24,522 bases of DNA from an uncultured Cocleimonas sp. (GCA_938041705.1 CALISP010000037.1:1-24522), one strand, 5' to 3'; numbered from the stretch's first letter, positions 1-8,399 are shown. Notes: generated by a model not told the origin, from the sequence alone. Translations and numbers: made by a program.

Positions 1-795
1 GGCTCCGCTTATAAGATGAAATAAAGGACTTGCAAAGGTACTAGGTGAGAATAGATAGAATATTGATGAAATTAAGACTAATGAGCCAAGTAATGCTACA
101 GGGATTTGCCAATGAATAATTTTTTTATACAGCAACCATAAGCCACCTAACGCAAATGCAAGGCTACTCCATAACCATGTGTTCTGAGATGCGCTTTTCA
201 GATAAGCCGATTGTGCAACAATAGACGAATATTCACTACCCGCACGTAGTCCTGTTTTGACCTCATCGAGTGGAGTTGCCATGGTGATTGCATCCCATTC
301 AGGACTTGCACCGGTAAAGATGAATTGGAAACTATCACTTAAACTAAACAGCTCATTGTTTGGATTGATCCATTGGCTCATTTCAAAAGGGAACGACACA
401 ATTAAAACTGCATAACCGACCATTGCAGGGTTGAATGGATTATATCCAATGCCACCATAGAGTTGTTTGGCTACAACAATAGCAAAGAAAATACCAATAA
501 ATACAATCCACCAAGGCGCTAAAGGTGGCAGTGTTAGCGCAAATAACCATGCCGCCGTGATTGCACTTAAATCAGTTAGAAAGGGCATAACAGGTCGATT
601 ACGAATTCTTAAAGCAATAGCTTCCAAGGCTAATGCAAAAATAATAGATAAAACGACATTGAATAAAATGCCCCAACCAAAAAATACGCACATTACCACT
701 GTGCCAGGCATGAGTGCATACAGCACTTGCAGCATCACCCCATTGATATTGCTGGTGCTGTTATAAAACGGAGATGTTTTAGTTTTAAATTTCAT
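1..795 (-). CDS. rnfD: RnfD, electron transport complex subunit D (partial, cut by window edge)
   Basis: Integral membrane subunit of the Rnf complex, which couples ferredoxin/NADH electron transfer to ion movement across the inner membrane. The reading frame starts at ATG 795-793, 11 bases after rnfC, and stays open to base 1, giving 265 residues of an expected ~350. The conserved YNPFNPAMVGYA segment lies near residues 118-129. DAITMATPLDEVKTG near 168-182 carries the Thr (about T174) that in the RnfD/NqrB family binds FMN covalently by a phosphoester bond. The visible end, FHLISGA, matches the family motif that precedes the last transmembrane helices. Hydrophobic stretches around 22-60, 82-110 and 120-137 fit membrane helices. 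The start codon and spacing place it last of the visible rnfA-B-C-D transcript. Seen: motifs and frame. Known: family role. Confidence 0.93.
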   Translation of the reverse strand, partial: MKFKTKTSPFYNSTSNINGVMLQVLYALMPGTVVMCVFFGWGILFNVVLSIIFALALEAIALRIRNRPVMPFLTDLSAITAAWLFALTLPPLAPWWIVFIGIFFAIVVAKQLYGGIGYNPFNPAMVGYAVLIVSFPFEMSQWINPNNELFSLSDSFQFIFTGASPEWDAITMATPLDEVKTGLRAGSEYSSIVAQSAYLKSASQNTWLWSSLAFALGGLWLLYKKIIHWQIPVALLGSLVLISSIFYLFSPSTFASPLFHLISGA

Positions 796-806
796 GCGTC
801 TTTGTT

Positions 807-2507
807 TTAGCTCTCGTCTTTAGCTGTTGTCTTATCTAAATTTGTTTCTGCTTCAACTTCTTGCTGTTGTTTTTCACGCTCTAATTTTTTTGCTTTGGCG
901 CGTGCCATTGCTGCTTTGATAGCAGCTACTTTCGGATCTTCTCTTTTATCATCAGTGGCATTCGTTTTAGTAGCGGCTTTTTTCTGTTGTAATGCGGCTT
1001 TATGAGCAGCACGTTTTTCTTCTCGCTCGCGTTTGTCACGTTCGCGTCTGAATTGTACAAACTCAAAGCGTTCACGAGCAATATTTGATTTTTCAGTAGC
1101 AAGTGCTTGCTCACGTAATTCTGTTTTCGCAAAACGGTAATAATCCACTAATGGAATATGGCTTGGGCAGACATAACTACAACAACCACAATCTATACAA
1201 TCTCGTAAATTATGTTGTTGTGCCTTCTCTAAGTCTTTCGCGCGTATATGCCAATACAATTGCTGGGGTAATAAATTTACGGGACAAACATCCATGCATT
1301 TACCACATCGAATACAAGGTAGAGTGGGTTGATTTGAGTATTCAGAATTTGATTCGTTGAGTTCTTCTGAAGAGATAAATAAAGCGCAATTAGTGGCTTT
1401 AACGATAGGAGCTGTATCATCTTCAAGGGCAAAACCCATCATCGGGCCACCCATAATAAGATGCTCTGCTTTTTCTGTGTAACCACCCGCTTGTTTAGCA
1501 AGATGATTAAACGAAGAGCCAATTAATACTTCAAAATTTTGAGGTTGTTGAATACCATTACCAGTGACAGTTACAATTCTTGAAATTAATGGTTCGCCAT
1601 TGATCACTGCATTATAAATACTGTATATCGTACCTGGGTTTAAACACAACAAGCCTAAGTCACGAGGTCTTCCACCAGCGGGAACTTCAAGTCCTGTGAG
1701 GATCTCTATCAGTTGTTTTTCACCACCACTAGGATATTTAGTAGGAATGGCTAAAACTTCGATATTATTTCTATTAGCACAAACTTCTTTAAGCGCTTCT
1801 ATTGCCTGAGGTTTATTATCCTCAATGCCAATAATACAATTTTGAGGTTTAAGCATATGCTGCAGGATATCGATACCCTTTAATATCTCATTACAACGCT
1901 CTCGCATCAGTCGATCATCACAACTGATATAAGGTTCGCATTCCGCGCCATTTACGATAAGAGTATCTAAGTTTGGACGGGAACTGCTATCTACTTTTAA
2001 GGAGGTAGGGAATACTGCTCCACCAAGTCCTACGATGCCGCTTTGTTGGATTCGTTCTAATAAAACATCGATATCAGTATTCACAAAGTCTGGAATTGGA
2101 GTTAGTTTATGTTTGCCCCAATCATCATTGCCATCGCAATCAATTACGATACATTGACCTCGTAGCCCTGAGGCATGTGGTATTAGTTTTTCAGCTATTT
2201 CCGTTACTTTACCAGAGGTCGGAGCATGGACCGTGGCACTTAAAGTAGACGTTTGTTGTGCAATGATCTGACCTTTAAATACAGTGTCGCCCACTTCAAC
2301 AATAGCCTCTGCTCCTTTGCCCATACTTTGTTGTAAGGGCACGACTAATTGTGAAGGAATATCGGCTTTTTTAATCGGATGTAGGTTTGACATCTCTTTA
2401 TTAAATTTTGGATGAACTCCACCATGGAATTTCCATAGTTTGCGCTTTTCTGATTGTCGTATTTCTGAAGTTGTATTCGATTGTAGATTTTTTAAAATAC
2501 CGCTCAT
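807..2507 (-). CDS. rnfC: RnfC, electron transport complex subunit C
   Basis: Peripheral Rnf subunit that exchanges electrons with NADH through FMN and two [4Fe-4S] clusters. At 566 residues it lacks most of the long Ala/Lys-rich C-terminal repeat of enteric RsxC (740 residues), but a shorter charged, probably coiled-coil tail runs from about 470 to the end. The nucleotide/FMN-site motif GLGGAVFP is at 160-167. Two ferredoxin-like cluster motifs follow: C398, C401, C404, C408 and C437, C440, C443, C447. The ATG at 2507 overlaps the rnfB stop by four bases (ATGA), indicating translational coupling, and rnfD begins 11 bases after its stop. No defects are visible. Confidence 0.96.
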   Translation of the reverse strand: MSGILKNLQSNTTSEIRQSEKRKLWKFHGGVHPKFNKEMSNLHPIKKADIPSQLVVPLQQSMGKGAEAIVEVGDTVFKGQIIAQQTSTLSATVHAPTSGKVTEIAEKLIPHASGLRGQCIVIDCDGNDDWGKHKLTPIPDFVNTDIDVLLERIQQSGIVGLGGAVFPTSLKVDSSSRPNLDTLIVNGAECEPYISCDDRLMRERCNEILKGIDILQHMLKPQNCIIGIEDNKPQAIEALKEVCANRNNIEVLAIPTKYPSGGEKQLIEILTGLEVPAGGRPRDLGLLCLNPGTIYSIYNAVINGEPLISRIVTVTGNGIQQPQNFEVLIGSSFNHLAKQAGGYTEKAEHLIMGGPMMGFALEDDTAPIVKATNCALFISSEELNESNSEYSNQPTLPCIRCGKCMDVCPVNLLPQQLYWHIRAKDLEKAQQHNLRDCIDCGCCSYVCPSHIPLVDYYRFAKTELREQALATEKSNIARERFEFVQFRRERDKREREEKRAAHKAALQQKKAATKTNATDDKREDPKVAAIKAAMARAKAKKLEREKQQQEVEAETNLDKTTAKDES

Positions 2508-3163
2508 GAGGTTTTACCCTCTGATTTTGATCTAGAGTCAGAATCCTTCTGCTTAAGTTTATTATTAAGATCATTAACGGGAATCAATGGAATAACAGGA
2601 TAGGTATTACTGCTTAGTTTATCTTCAATCGGTGTTGGTTCTTGCCACTTCCAATTAGCTGTAGTAGTTTTTCTAGGAACCATCACAATGCAATCGACAG
2701 GACAGGGCGGTAAGCATAAATCACAGCCTGTACATTCGTCTTCAATAACGGTGTGCATGAGTTTTGCCGCACCAACTATGGCATCGACAGGGCAGGCTTG
2801 AATACATAAAGTACAACCGATACAGTCTCTTTCGATGATAACAGCTACGTTAGGCATATCTAATTCAACGCCCGCTTCTTCATCGAGTTCCATAGGCTCT
2901 ACATCGAGTAAATCAGCTAAAGCCAAAATGGTACTTTCACCACCAGGAGGGCATTTATTGATAGGTGCTTCGCCATTCGCGATAGCTTCAGCATAGGGGC
3001 GACAACCCGCGTAACTGCATTGGCCACATTGCGTTTGGGGTAAGAGATTATCGACTTGATCAACGAGAGGATCACCTTCGACTTTAAAGCGCACCGATGC
3101 ATAGCCTAAGATCAAACCAAACACGACGGCAAGGCCAACTAGGATGAAAATGGCTGTAATCAT
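2504..3163 (-). CDS. rnfB: RnfB, electron transport complex subunit B
   Basis: Membrane-anchored iron-sulfur subunit of Rnf that passes electrons between ferredoxin and the membrane core. The N-terminal helix (about 2-22) anchors it. The Fe-S domain with C46, C49, C54 and C71 follows, then two [4Fe-4S] ferredoxin motifs at C114/C117/C120/C124 and C144/C147/C150/C154. The 219-residue length exceeds E. coli RsxB (192) because of a polar C-terminal extension. It starts 10 bases after the rnfA stop and overlaps rnfC by four bases. All cluster cysteines are retained, so it looks functional. Confidence 0.96.
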   Translation of the reverse strand: MITAIFILVGLAVVFGLILGYASVRFKVEGDPLVDQVDNLLPQTQCGQCSYAGCRPYAEAIANGEAPINKCPPGGESTILALADLLDVEPMELDEEAGVELDMPNVAVIIERDCIGCTLCIQACPVDAIVGAAKLMHTVIEDECTGCDLCLPPCPVDCIVMVPRKTTTANWKWQEPTPIEDKLSSNTYPVIPLIPVNDLNNKLKQKDSDSRSKSEGKTS

Positions 3164-3173
3164 TTTAAATAAA

Positions 3174-3758
3174 TCACGAGGCTTTAATTAAACCCGTGAA
3201 CCCCATAAATGCCAAAGCCATTAAGCCCGCGGTAATCATACCAATGGCATTTCCTTGGAAAGCTTCAGGAATATCCGAGGCGGCTAAGCGTTCGCGCATC
3301 GCAGCAAAAAATACGAGTACCATAGTAAAACCAATAGCAGAACCGAAGCCGTAAAGTGCTGATTCTAAAAAACCATTAGACTGTTGAACATTGAGTAAAG
3401 CTACGCCTAAAACCGCACAGTTTGTAGTGATTAAAGGTAGATAAATACCTAATACGTTGTGCAGAAGAGGGCTAGTTTTATGCACGACTAATTCAGTGAA
3501 ACCAACAATCGCAGCAATCACTAAAATAAAACTAATGGTGCGCAGGTATTCTAAACCAAAGGGTTCAAGTAAAAATTCGTGTACTAAGTAACTAGATATT
3601 GATGCAAGAGTGAGTACAAAAGTTGTCGCTAAACCCATACCTATAGCGGTTTCAAGCTTTCGCGAAACACCCATAAACGGGCACAGACCAAGGAATTGAG
3701 CGAGTACAATATTATTCACCCAAACGGTGCCAACAATGATGAGTATATATTCTGACAT
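3174..3758 (-). CDS. rnfA: RnfA, electron transport complex subunit A
   Basis: Six-helix inner-membrane subunit of the Rnf complex, related to RnfE and NqrD/NqrE; RnfA and RnfE form the central ion/electron channel. At 194 residues it matches E. coli RsxA (193). The start MSEYILIIVGTVWVNNIVLA and the segment NVLGIYLPLITTNCAVLGVA, whose conserved Cys takes part in the intramembrane [2Fe-2S] site, are diagnostic. It is the first gene of the visible rnf transcript. The 247 bases upstream carry a probable terminator of the preceding regulator gene and one copy of the GGGGGG-containing element. Confidence 0.96.
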   Translation of the reverse strand: MSEYILIIVGTVWVNNIVLAQFLGLCPFMGVSRKLETAIGMGLATTFVLTLASISSYLVHEFLLEPFGLEYLRTISFILVIAAIVGFTELVVHKTSPLLHNVLGIYLPLITTNCAVLGVALLNVQQSNGFLESALYGFGSAIGFTMVLVFFAAMRERLAASDIPEAFQGNAIGMITAGLMALAFMGFTGLIKAS

Positions 3759-3849
3759 CTGATGTTATATCTTTAAAATTTTTTGATAACTAATTAAGCC
3801 TATTTTGACATAGTTAAACTATAACCTAACGTGATTTTATCTTCTTTGA

Positions 3850-3876
3850 GATAAAAACCAAGTGGTTTACTTGGTT
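3850..3876 (-). terminator. Probable intrinsic terminator of the IclR gene, upstream of rnfA
   Basis: On the minus strand an 8-base perfect stem, AACCAAGT pairing with ACTTGGTT around a five-base loop, runs straight into a T-rich tract (TTTTTATCT). It lies about 130 bases after the IclR stop and before the rnfA start, so it would separate regulator transcription from rnf. A second inverted repeat (TTTTATCT/AGATAAAA, 3835-3856) abuts it. Confidence 0.5.
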
Positions 3877-3932
3877 ATTATTAATAATTGCCAGATTAAA
3901 GGTTGATTGATATCAACAAAAAGAAAATAGTG

Positions 3933-3951
3933 TAAAAGTAGGGGGGTGTCT
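3933..3951 (+). repeat. Intergenic GGGGGG element, copy A
   Basis: The sequence TAAAAGTAGGGGGGTGTCT, identical over 19 bases to the copies at 8342 and 18002. It lies between the IclR stop (4006, minus) and the rnfA start (3758, minus), oriented against both genes. No promoter is obvious on the plus strand here, so a regulatory role for this copy is unclear. Confidence 0.75.
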
Positions 3952-4005
3952 TATTTTATTATTTGAATAATAATTTGAATTATAGAATTGATCAATCCGT
4001 CTTAA

Positions 4006-4794
4006 CTATTCAGTGTCATTACTACAATAGCTTTCAGCTAAAGCATCTGCTGCATGGTGCAAAGAAGGAATATATTCACTTAGACTTTCTATAGTTTGAC
4101 GCGTTGTTGGTGCATGCACCGCAACGGTAAAGCAAATTCGGTTTTTACTATCGAAAACTGGAACAGCGATTGCGATCATGCCATCAATAAACTCTTCATT
4201 ATCAAATGCAATACCCTGTTTTTTTATATTCTTCAGTTGTGTTATTAATTCTTCAGCTGAAGTAATGGTGTGTTTTGTAGAAGCTGTTAATTCAGCCGCA
4301 TCGAGAATACGGTTTCTATCAGCGGTTCTCATGTAAGCCAAAAATAATTTACCGCTAGCAGTTGCATGTAAAGGCAAACGAGATCCTGGATGTAAATTTA
4401 TTTTAATCGGCCAATTGCATTCAACACGGTCAAAATATACGGTGTGATAACCGTCTAACATGGTGCAATTACAGGTTTCACCTATTTCATTGGAGAGTGC
4501 TTCTAAAATTGCGCGACGTGGCGCTCCAATCGAACTATTGGATAAAATGTTTGTTGAGAATTCTCTTAACTTGTATCCAATAACAAAACGCTTATCACTG
4601 GGGTTTCTTTGTAAGTAGTTTTCTTCTTCAAGTTGAGAAGCTATGCGATGAACTGTGGGTTTAGCTAAACCAAGTTCACTAACAAGATCAGCAATGGACA
4701 AGGGTCGTGGCGAAATTGCCACCGCATTCATAATGGCGAGACCACGAAGCAGAGTTGAGTTTGGTGTGTCAGTATTACTTTGGTCTTGAGCCAT
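4006..4794 (-). CDS. IclR-family transcriptional regulator
   Basis: A 262-residue DNA-binding regulator with the usual two-domain IclR layout. The N-terminal winged helix-turn-helix spans about residues 14-75 (TLLRGLAIMNAVA, then LAKPTVHRIASQLEEENYL). The C-terminal effector-binding GAF-like domain includes the family motif LHATASGKLFLAYM. It lies 108 bases downstream of the LacI-type gene on the same strand and divergent from hpsN, so it probably belongs to the same catabolic locus. IclR proteins commonly bind short palindromes; the 23-base palindrome in the hpsN leader (6146-6168) is a candidate site. The effector cannot be read from sequence. ATG 4794 is chosen because it is the first in-frame start, though no strong ribosome site precedes it. 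Confidence 0.9.
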   Translation of the reverse strand: MAQDQSNTDTPNSTLLRGLAIMNAVAISPRPLSIADLVSELGLAKPTVHRIASQLEEENYLQRNPSDKRFVIGYKLREFSTNILSNSSIGAPRRAILEALSNEIGETCNCTMLDGYHTVYFDRVECNWPIKINLHPGSRLPLHATASGKLFLAYMRTADRNRILDAAELTASTKHTITSAEELITQLKNIKKQGIAFDNEEFIDGMIAIAVPVFDSKNRICFTVAVHAPTTRQTIESLSEYIPSLHHAADALAESYCSNDTE

Positions 4795-4902
4795 ATCTTA
4801 TAAATGATCTTCGTTACTTGTTGATGTCTTTAGTATTTAAATGATTATTGCATTTTTAAACATTAAAAACTGCTAGCTTAGTATAAATAATAATATTGGT
4901 TT

Positions 4903-5925
4903 TTATTTTTGAGCTTGACCTGTTGTATCTCTGATAATTAATTCTGCATTTAATTCAAGGCGCTCTACATCCAAGGACTTGTTTTCAATTTGCTTAAGGA
5001 TATATTCGGCTGCATGAGAACCCATGCGTCTAGAAGGTGCATTAACTGTGGTTAAAGCAGGGCTGAGAAAAGGAATGATTTCCATATTGTCAAAACCAGT
5101 AATAGAAAGCTGTTCTGGAACGCTAATATTCCTTTCTCGTGCAGCGGATAAAGCGCCAATAGCGAGTACATCATTACCACATACTACCGCTGTAATTTCT
5201 GGGTGTTTATCGAGTAATTGATGCAAAGAAATATTTGCTTGTTCAACTGAGTATCGACACTGGATGATTCTACTTTCAGGAATATTTAGCCCCGCACGTT
5301 CTAGAGATTGTCTGATACCTCGATAGCGCAACAAAGCACGGTCATTGTCTTCTTGAAAACCAGAAATAATACCGAATTCTTTATGATTTAAATCTATTAA
5401 ATGTTCAGCAAGATGATTGCCTGCTTTTATGTGATCAAAACCAATACAACTGTATTGTGAATCAGGATTATAGGTCCATAAATTTACATACGGAATTTTC
5501 TGTTGTTCGATTGCAGCAAACACTTCAGGTCGATGCATTTCACCAACTAAAACAATGCCATCAATGCCGCGTGATAATAATGAACGCACTTCACGAAGCT
5601 CTTCGTCTAAAGAATAACCACTATTAGCAAGTAATAAGGTGTAGTTAGCTTGTGTTAGCCCTGATTGCAAATGTTGAATTGTTTCAGAGAAAATGGCGTT
5701 ATCAATAGTAGGAACAACTGCGCCAATGGTATATGTTCGTCGAGAAGCCAAAGCACGCGCTGCTCCAGAAGGCACATAATCCAAATCTTTAATTGCTTTA
5801 CTGATACGTTCACGAACTTCAGGTTTAACTTTGTCAGGTTGGTTTAAACAACGTGAAACAGTCGCTGTAGAGACTTCGGCTTGTTGAGCAACATCTGCAA
5901 TTGTGGGTGATTTATTCTCCATCAT
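4903..5925 (-). CDS. hpsR: LacI-family transcriptional regulator, likely HpsR (DHPS catabolism)
   Basis: A 340-residue LacI/GalR-family repressor. The N-terminal helix-turn-helix (about 7-30, PTIADVAQQAEVSTATVSRC) and hinge with SGAARALAS are followed by a periplasmic-binding-like effector domain (about 65-335: TIGAVVPTIDNAIF, CGNDVLAIGAL, ITGFDNMEII). It is transcribed divergently from hpsN. In the Cupriavidus pinatubonensis DHPS cluster the regulator HpsR is also LacI-type, which supports the name by context only. Its probable operator, a 16-base palindrome with the central CG typical of this family, lies over the hpsN start of transcription at 6061-6076, with a second site at 16090-16103. 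Translation may begin at ATG 5925 or the adjacent ATG 5922. Confidence 0.9.
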   Translation of the reverse strand: MMENKSPTIADVAQQAEVSTATVSRCLNQPDKVKPEVRERISKAIKDLDYVPSGAARALASRRTYTIGAVVPTIDNAIFSETIQHLQSGLTQANYTLLLANSGYSLDEELREVRSLLSRGIDGIVLVGEMHRPEVFAAIEQQKIPYVNLWTYNPDSQYSCIGFDHIKAGNHLAEHLIDLNHKEFGIISGFQEDNDRALLRYRGIRQSLERAGLNIPESRIIQCRYSVEQANISLHQLLDKHPEITAVVCGNDVLAIGALSAARERNISVPEQLSITGFDNMEIIPFLSPALTTVNAPSRRMGSHAAEYILKQIENKSLDVERLELNAELIIRDTTGQAQK

Positions 5926-5993
5926 CTTTATTTTACCTTGATGCGGCTACTTAGGATAGTCTTGAGTATCATATGCTTATATAGTTTTAAAAA

Positions 5994-6012
5994 TACACCC
6001 CCTACCTTTTTA
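5994..6012 (-). repeat. Intergenic GGGGGG element, variant copy E
   Basis: On the minus strand this reads AAAAAGGTAGGGGGTGTA, a variant of the 19-base element with five Gs instead of six and an extra G before TAGG. It lies between the divergent hpsR-like and hpsN genes. Its centre is about 68 bases upstream of the predicted hpsN transcription start, a normal place for an activator site, though in reversed orientation relative to the hpsP and trmK copies. Confidence 0.6.
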
Positions 6013-6032
6013 CCCTATTTGCTACTCTTGTA

Positions 6033-6062
6033 TTGACAGGGGCTTATTTTGAGGACTAAAAT
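6033..6062 (+). promoter_or_regulatory. Strong sigma70-type promoter of hpsN
   Basis: The consensus -35 box TTGACA (6033-6038) is followed after 18 bases by TAAAAT (6057-6062), putting transcription start near 6069. This lies inside the palindrome at 6061-6076. The resulting leader is about 130 bases long before the hpsN ATG at 6199. Confidence 0.7.
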
Positions 6063-6076
6063 GTAAGCGCTTACAT
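6061..6076. promoter_or_regulatory. LacI-family operator at hpsN
   Basis: ATGTAAGCGCTTACAT is a perfect 16-base palindrome with the central CG typical of LacI/GalR operators (general form TG.AA.CG.TT.CA). It overlaps the -10 box and start of transcription of hpsN, where a repressor would block RNA polymerase, and faces the divergent LacI-type gene. The inner 14 bases recur exactly at 16090-16103. Confidence 0.8.
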
Positions 6077-6145
6077 AATGTTTATCTGATTGATATGACC
6101 CCATAATTAACATTATTAAAAGCTGATTACTAAAACCCAATTATC

Positions 6146-6168
6146 AGTATCAGAATATTTCTGATACT
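6146..6168. promoter_or_regulatory. Perfect 10-base inverted repeat in the hpsN leader
   Basis: AGTATCAGAA-TAT-TTCTGATACT is a perfect inverted repeat with a three-base spacer, ending 30 bases before the hpsN ATG. It could be a binding site for a second regulator, for example the neighbouring IclR protein, or an RNA stem near the ribosome site. No T-tract follows, so it is not a terminator. Confidence 0.6.
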
Positions 6169-6198
6169 TACTTGAACATTAAAAACGGAGTTTACCCC

Positions 6199-7521
6199 AT
6201 GGCTGTAACCTACATCAAAAAAGCGGAAATGAACGCAACAACTTTAGAAGATGATACGCGTGATATCGTTTCTAAAATGCTTAAAGAAATAGAAGCAGGC
6301 GGGGAAGAGCGTTGTGCTGAATACGCAAAGCAATTAGATGGCTACGAAGGTAATATTGTTGTTACTGAAGAAGAAATCCACGCAGCGGGTGATCGTCTTT
6401 CTCAACAAGTTAAAGATGACATCAAGTTTGCTTACGATCGTGTTTATGGTTTCGCTGTAAAGCAACGTGAAGCACTAATCGATTTTGAAACAGAATTATC
6501 TCCAGGATTATGGGCGGGTCAACGTCAAATCCCTATGCAAGCAGCAGGTTGTTATGTACCAGGTGGGCGTTATGCTCACGTTGCATCAGCAATCATGTCA
6601 GTTGGTACTGCAAAAGCAGCTGGTGTTGATCACGTAATCGCATGTTCACCGCCTAAGCCAGGTCACGGTGTTAATGATGCAATTCTTTACACAGCTAATT
6701 ACTGTGGTGCTGATACTGTTCTGGCGCTAGGAGGCGTTCAAGGTATCGCAGCAATGGCATTCGGTTTGTTCACAGGCAAACCAGCTGATATTCTTGTTGG
6801 TCCGGGTAACCGTTTTGTTGCTGAAGCTAAGCGTATGTTATACGGAAGAGTGGGTATCGATTTATTTGCTGGTCCAACAGAAATCGGGATAATTGCAGAT
6901 CACACAGCTGATCCAGTGATTATTTGTTCTGACCTTGCAGGTCAAGCAGAGCATGGTCCTGATTCTCCAGCATGGCTGTTCACATCAGATAAAGACTTAG
7001 CTGATAAAGTCATTGAGATGATGCCAGGAGTTATTGCTAAGTTACCAGAAACTGCCCGTAACGCAGCAACAGCAGCATGGAGAGATTACGGCGAAGTAAT
7101 TCTTTGTGATACGGACGAAGAAATGGCAGTAATTAGTGATCAATATGCATCTGAGCATCTAGAAATTCAAGCAGAAAACCTTGACTGGTGGGTAGCGCGT
7201 TTACGTAACTACGGATCATTATTTGTTGGTGAAGAGACTACGGTTACTTACGGTGATAAGTGTTCTGGTACTAATCACATTCTACCTACTAAAGGCGCAG
7301 GTCGTTACACAGGTGGATTGTCTGCAAGTAAATTCGTTAAAACAGTTACTACACAACGTATGACTCGTGAAGCTAACCGTGAAGTAGGTTCTGCAGCAGC
7401 ACGTATTTCACGTTTAGAGGGTATGGAAGGACACGCTCGTTCTGGTGATGATCGATTAGCAAAATATTTCCCAGGCGAAGAGTTCTTACTTGAGATTCCA
7501 GGTCATGGAGTAGATAAATAA
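6199..7521 (+). CDS. hpsN: HpsN, sulfopropanediol (DHPS) 3-dehydrogenase, histidinol-dehydrogenase family
   Basis: NAD-dependent, zinc-containing four-electron oxidation of (R)-2,3-dihydroxypropane-1-sulfonate to (R)-sulfolactate (family knowledge). The 440-residue protein aligns with HisD throughout. Zinc ligands Q249, H252, D353 and H412 and the catalytic pair E319-H320 are all present, in DLAGQAEHGPDSP, ASEHLEIQ, GDKCSGTNHILPT and EGMEGHARS. YVPGGRYAHVASAIM (119-133) replaces HisD's YVPGGTAPLPS region, as expected for HpsN-like paralogs that do not handle histidinol. No histidine biosynthesis gene is nearby, whereas hpsO and hpsP are. ATG 6199 is preferred over an upstream TTG at 6172 because AACGGAG precedes it. 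It is transcribed with hpsO, whose start codon follows the stop directly. Confidence 0.88.
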   Translation: MAVTYIKKAEMNATTLEDDTRDIVSKMLKEIEAGGEERCAEYAKQLDGYEGNIVVTEEEIHAAGDRLSQQVKDDIKFAYDRVYGFAVKQREALIDFETELSPGLWAGQRQIPMQAAGCYVPGGRYAHVASAIMSVGTAKAAGVDHVIACSPPKPGHGVNDAILYTANYCGADTVLALGGVQGIAAMAFGLFTGKPADILVGPGNRFVAEAKRMLYGRVGIDLFAGPTEIGIIADHTADPVIICSDLAGQAEHGPDSPAWLFTSDKDLADKVIEMMPGVIAKLPETARNAATAAWRDYGEVILCDTDEEMAVISDQYASEHLEIQAENLDWWVARLRNYGSLFVGEETTVTYGDKCSGTNHILPTKGAGRYTGGLSASKFVKTVTTQRMTREANREVGSAAARISRLEGMEGHARSGDDRLAKYFPGEEFLLEIPGHGVDK

Positions 7522-8295
7522 GTGACGGAAGTAAATGCAAACCCGCTTAGTCTTTCAGGCAAAGTAGCTTTAATCACCGGTGCCACATCTGGCATCGGTG
7601 CACAGCAAGCCCGAGCACTTTCAAGTGCTGGGGCTTCTGTCGTTTTAGTGGGTAGAAGAGAAGATCGTCTTAAAGAACTTGCCGAAGAAATTAGAGACAG
7701 TGGTGGCGAAGCTGACTACCTTGGTGCTGATTTATCTGACGAAAGTCATTGGCAGTTGGTCGTCGATGCTAGTCTAAGTTTTTTTGGACGGGTAGATATT
7801 CTGTGCAATACAGCGGGTGTAAATCTACGTCAACATGCGGATGATGTAACGCCAGAAAGTTGGGATTTAACACTTGGTTTAAACCTGAAAGTGCCTTTCT
7901 TTTTAGCGCAAAAATTGATTCCGAATATGCGTGAGCGTGGTTGGGGTAAAATAATCAATGTAGCATCATTGCAATCCGAGCGTGCTTTCGCTAATGGCAT
8001 TGCTTATGGCGCATCAAAGGGTGGTATAACTCAGTTAACACGAGCAATGGCAGAAGCATGGTCAAAAGATGGTGTAAGTTGTAATGCTATCGCACCCGGT
8101 TTTTTCCCTACGGAATTGACCGCACCGGTGTTTGATAATGACGAAATGTCATCTAAATTTGCCAATCAAACTGCAATAGGTCGTAATGGCGAGTTGAGTG
8201 ATCTAGATGGAATTTGTGTATTCCTATCAAGTCATGCATCAGACTATATTACTGGTCAAACGATCTATATTGATGGCGGATTTACCGCTAAATAG
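7522..8295 (+). CDS. hpsO: HpsO-like short-chain dehydrogenase
   Basis: NAD(P)-dependent SDR-family oxidoreductase of 257 residues, probably a DHPS 2-dehydrogenase that together with the next dehydrogenase interconverts DHPS enantiomers so that HpsN receives the (R) form. The cofactor motif TGATSGIG is at 19-26, NTAG at 96-99, and the catalytic residues are S149, Y162 and K166 (YGASK). IAPGF near 190-194 is the usual post-catalytic motif. GTG 7522 begins immediately after the hpsN TAA, so translation is likely coupled, with GGAG at 7507-7510 as the ribosome site. The SDR fold alone does not prove substrate; the assignment rests on the hpsN-hpsO-hpsP order. Confidence 0.82.
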   Translation: MTEVNANPLSLSGKVALITGATSGIGAQQARALSSAGASVVLVGRREDRLKELAEEIRDSGGEADYLGADLSDESHWQLVVDASLSFFGRVDILCNTAGVNLRQHADDVTPESWDLTLGLNLKVPFFLAQKLIPNMRERGWGKIINVASLQSERAFANGIAYGASKGGITQLTRAMAEAWSKDGVSCNAIAPGFFPTELTAPVFDNDEMSSKFANQTAIGRNGELSDLDGICVFLSSHASDYITGQTIYIDGGFTAK

Positions 8296-8313
8296 TTTGG
8301 TACAATCAAACTA
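8293..8313. other. Small inverted repeat at the hpsO stop codon
   Basis: TAGTTTG and CAAACTA form a perfect seven-base stem with a seven-base loop; the TAG is the hpsO stop codon. No T-tract follows, so it is at most a weak stem that might slow or protect the hpsNO message. Confidence 0.3.
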
Positions 8314-8341
8314 ATATAAAGACACTATTTCTAAAACTCCC

Positions 8342-8360
8342 TAAAAGTAGGGGGGTGTCT
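8342..8360 (+). repeat. Intergenic GGGGGG element, copy B
   Basis: An identical 19-base copy of TAAAAGTAGGGGGGTGTCT, 47 bases after the hpsO stop and 75 before hpsP. The G run begins 50 bases upstream of a TATACT -10 box (8400-8405), which places the element near -60 of the predicted hpsP transcript. In this copy the preceding bases give a local CCCTA-AAAG-TAGGG symmetry not shared by all copies. Confidence 0.8.
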
Positions 8361-8399
8361 TTTAACTATACATTATTAATGATTATTTCTATTTCTAGC

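Noticed and set aside
467..766. Plus-strand open frame of 99 codons
   Set aside because: It lies antisense to rnfD, whose motifs (YNPFNPAMVGYA, MATPL) are unmistakable; its own translation resembles no family.
6199..7521. Annotation as histidinol dehydrogenase (HisD)
   Set aside because: Catalytic residues are shared, but the substrate-region motif YVPGGRYAHVAS and the hpsO/hpsP neighbours favour HpsN; no his genes are nearby.
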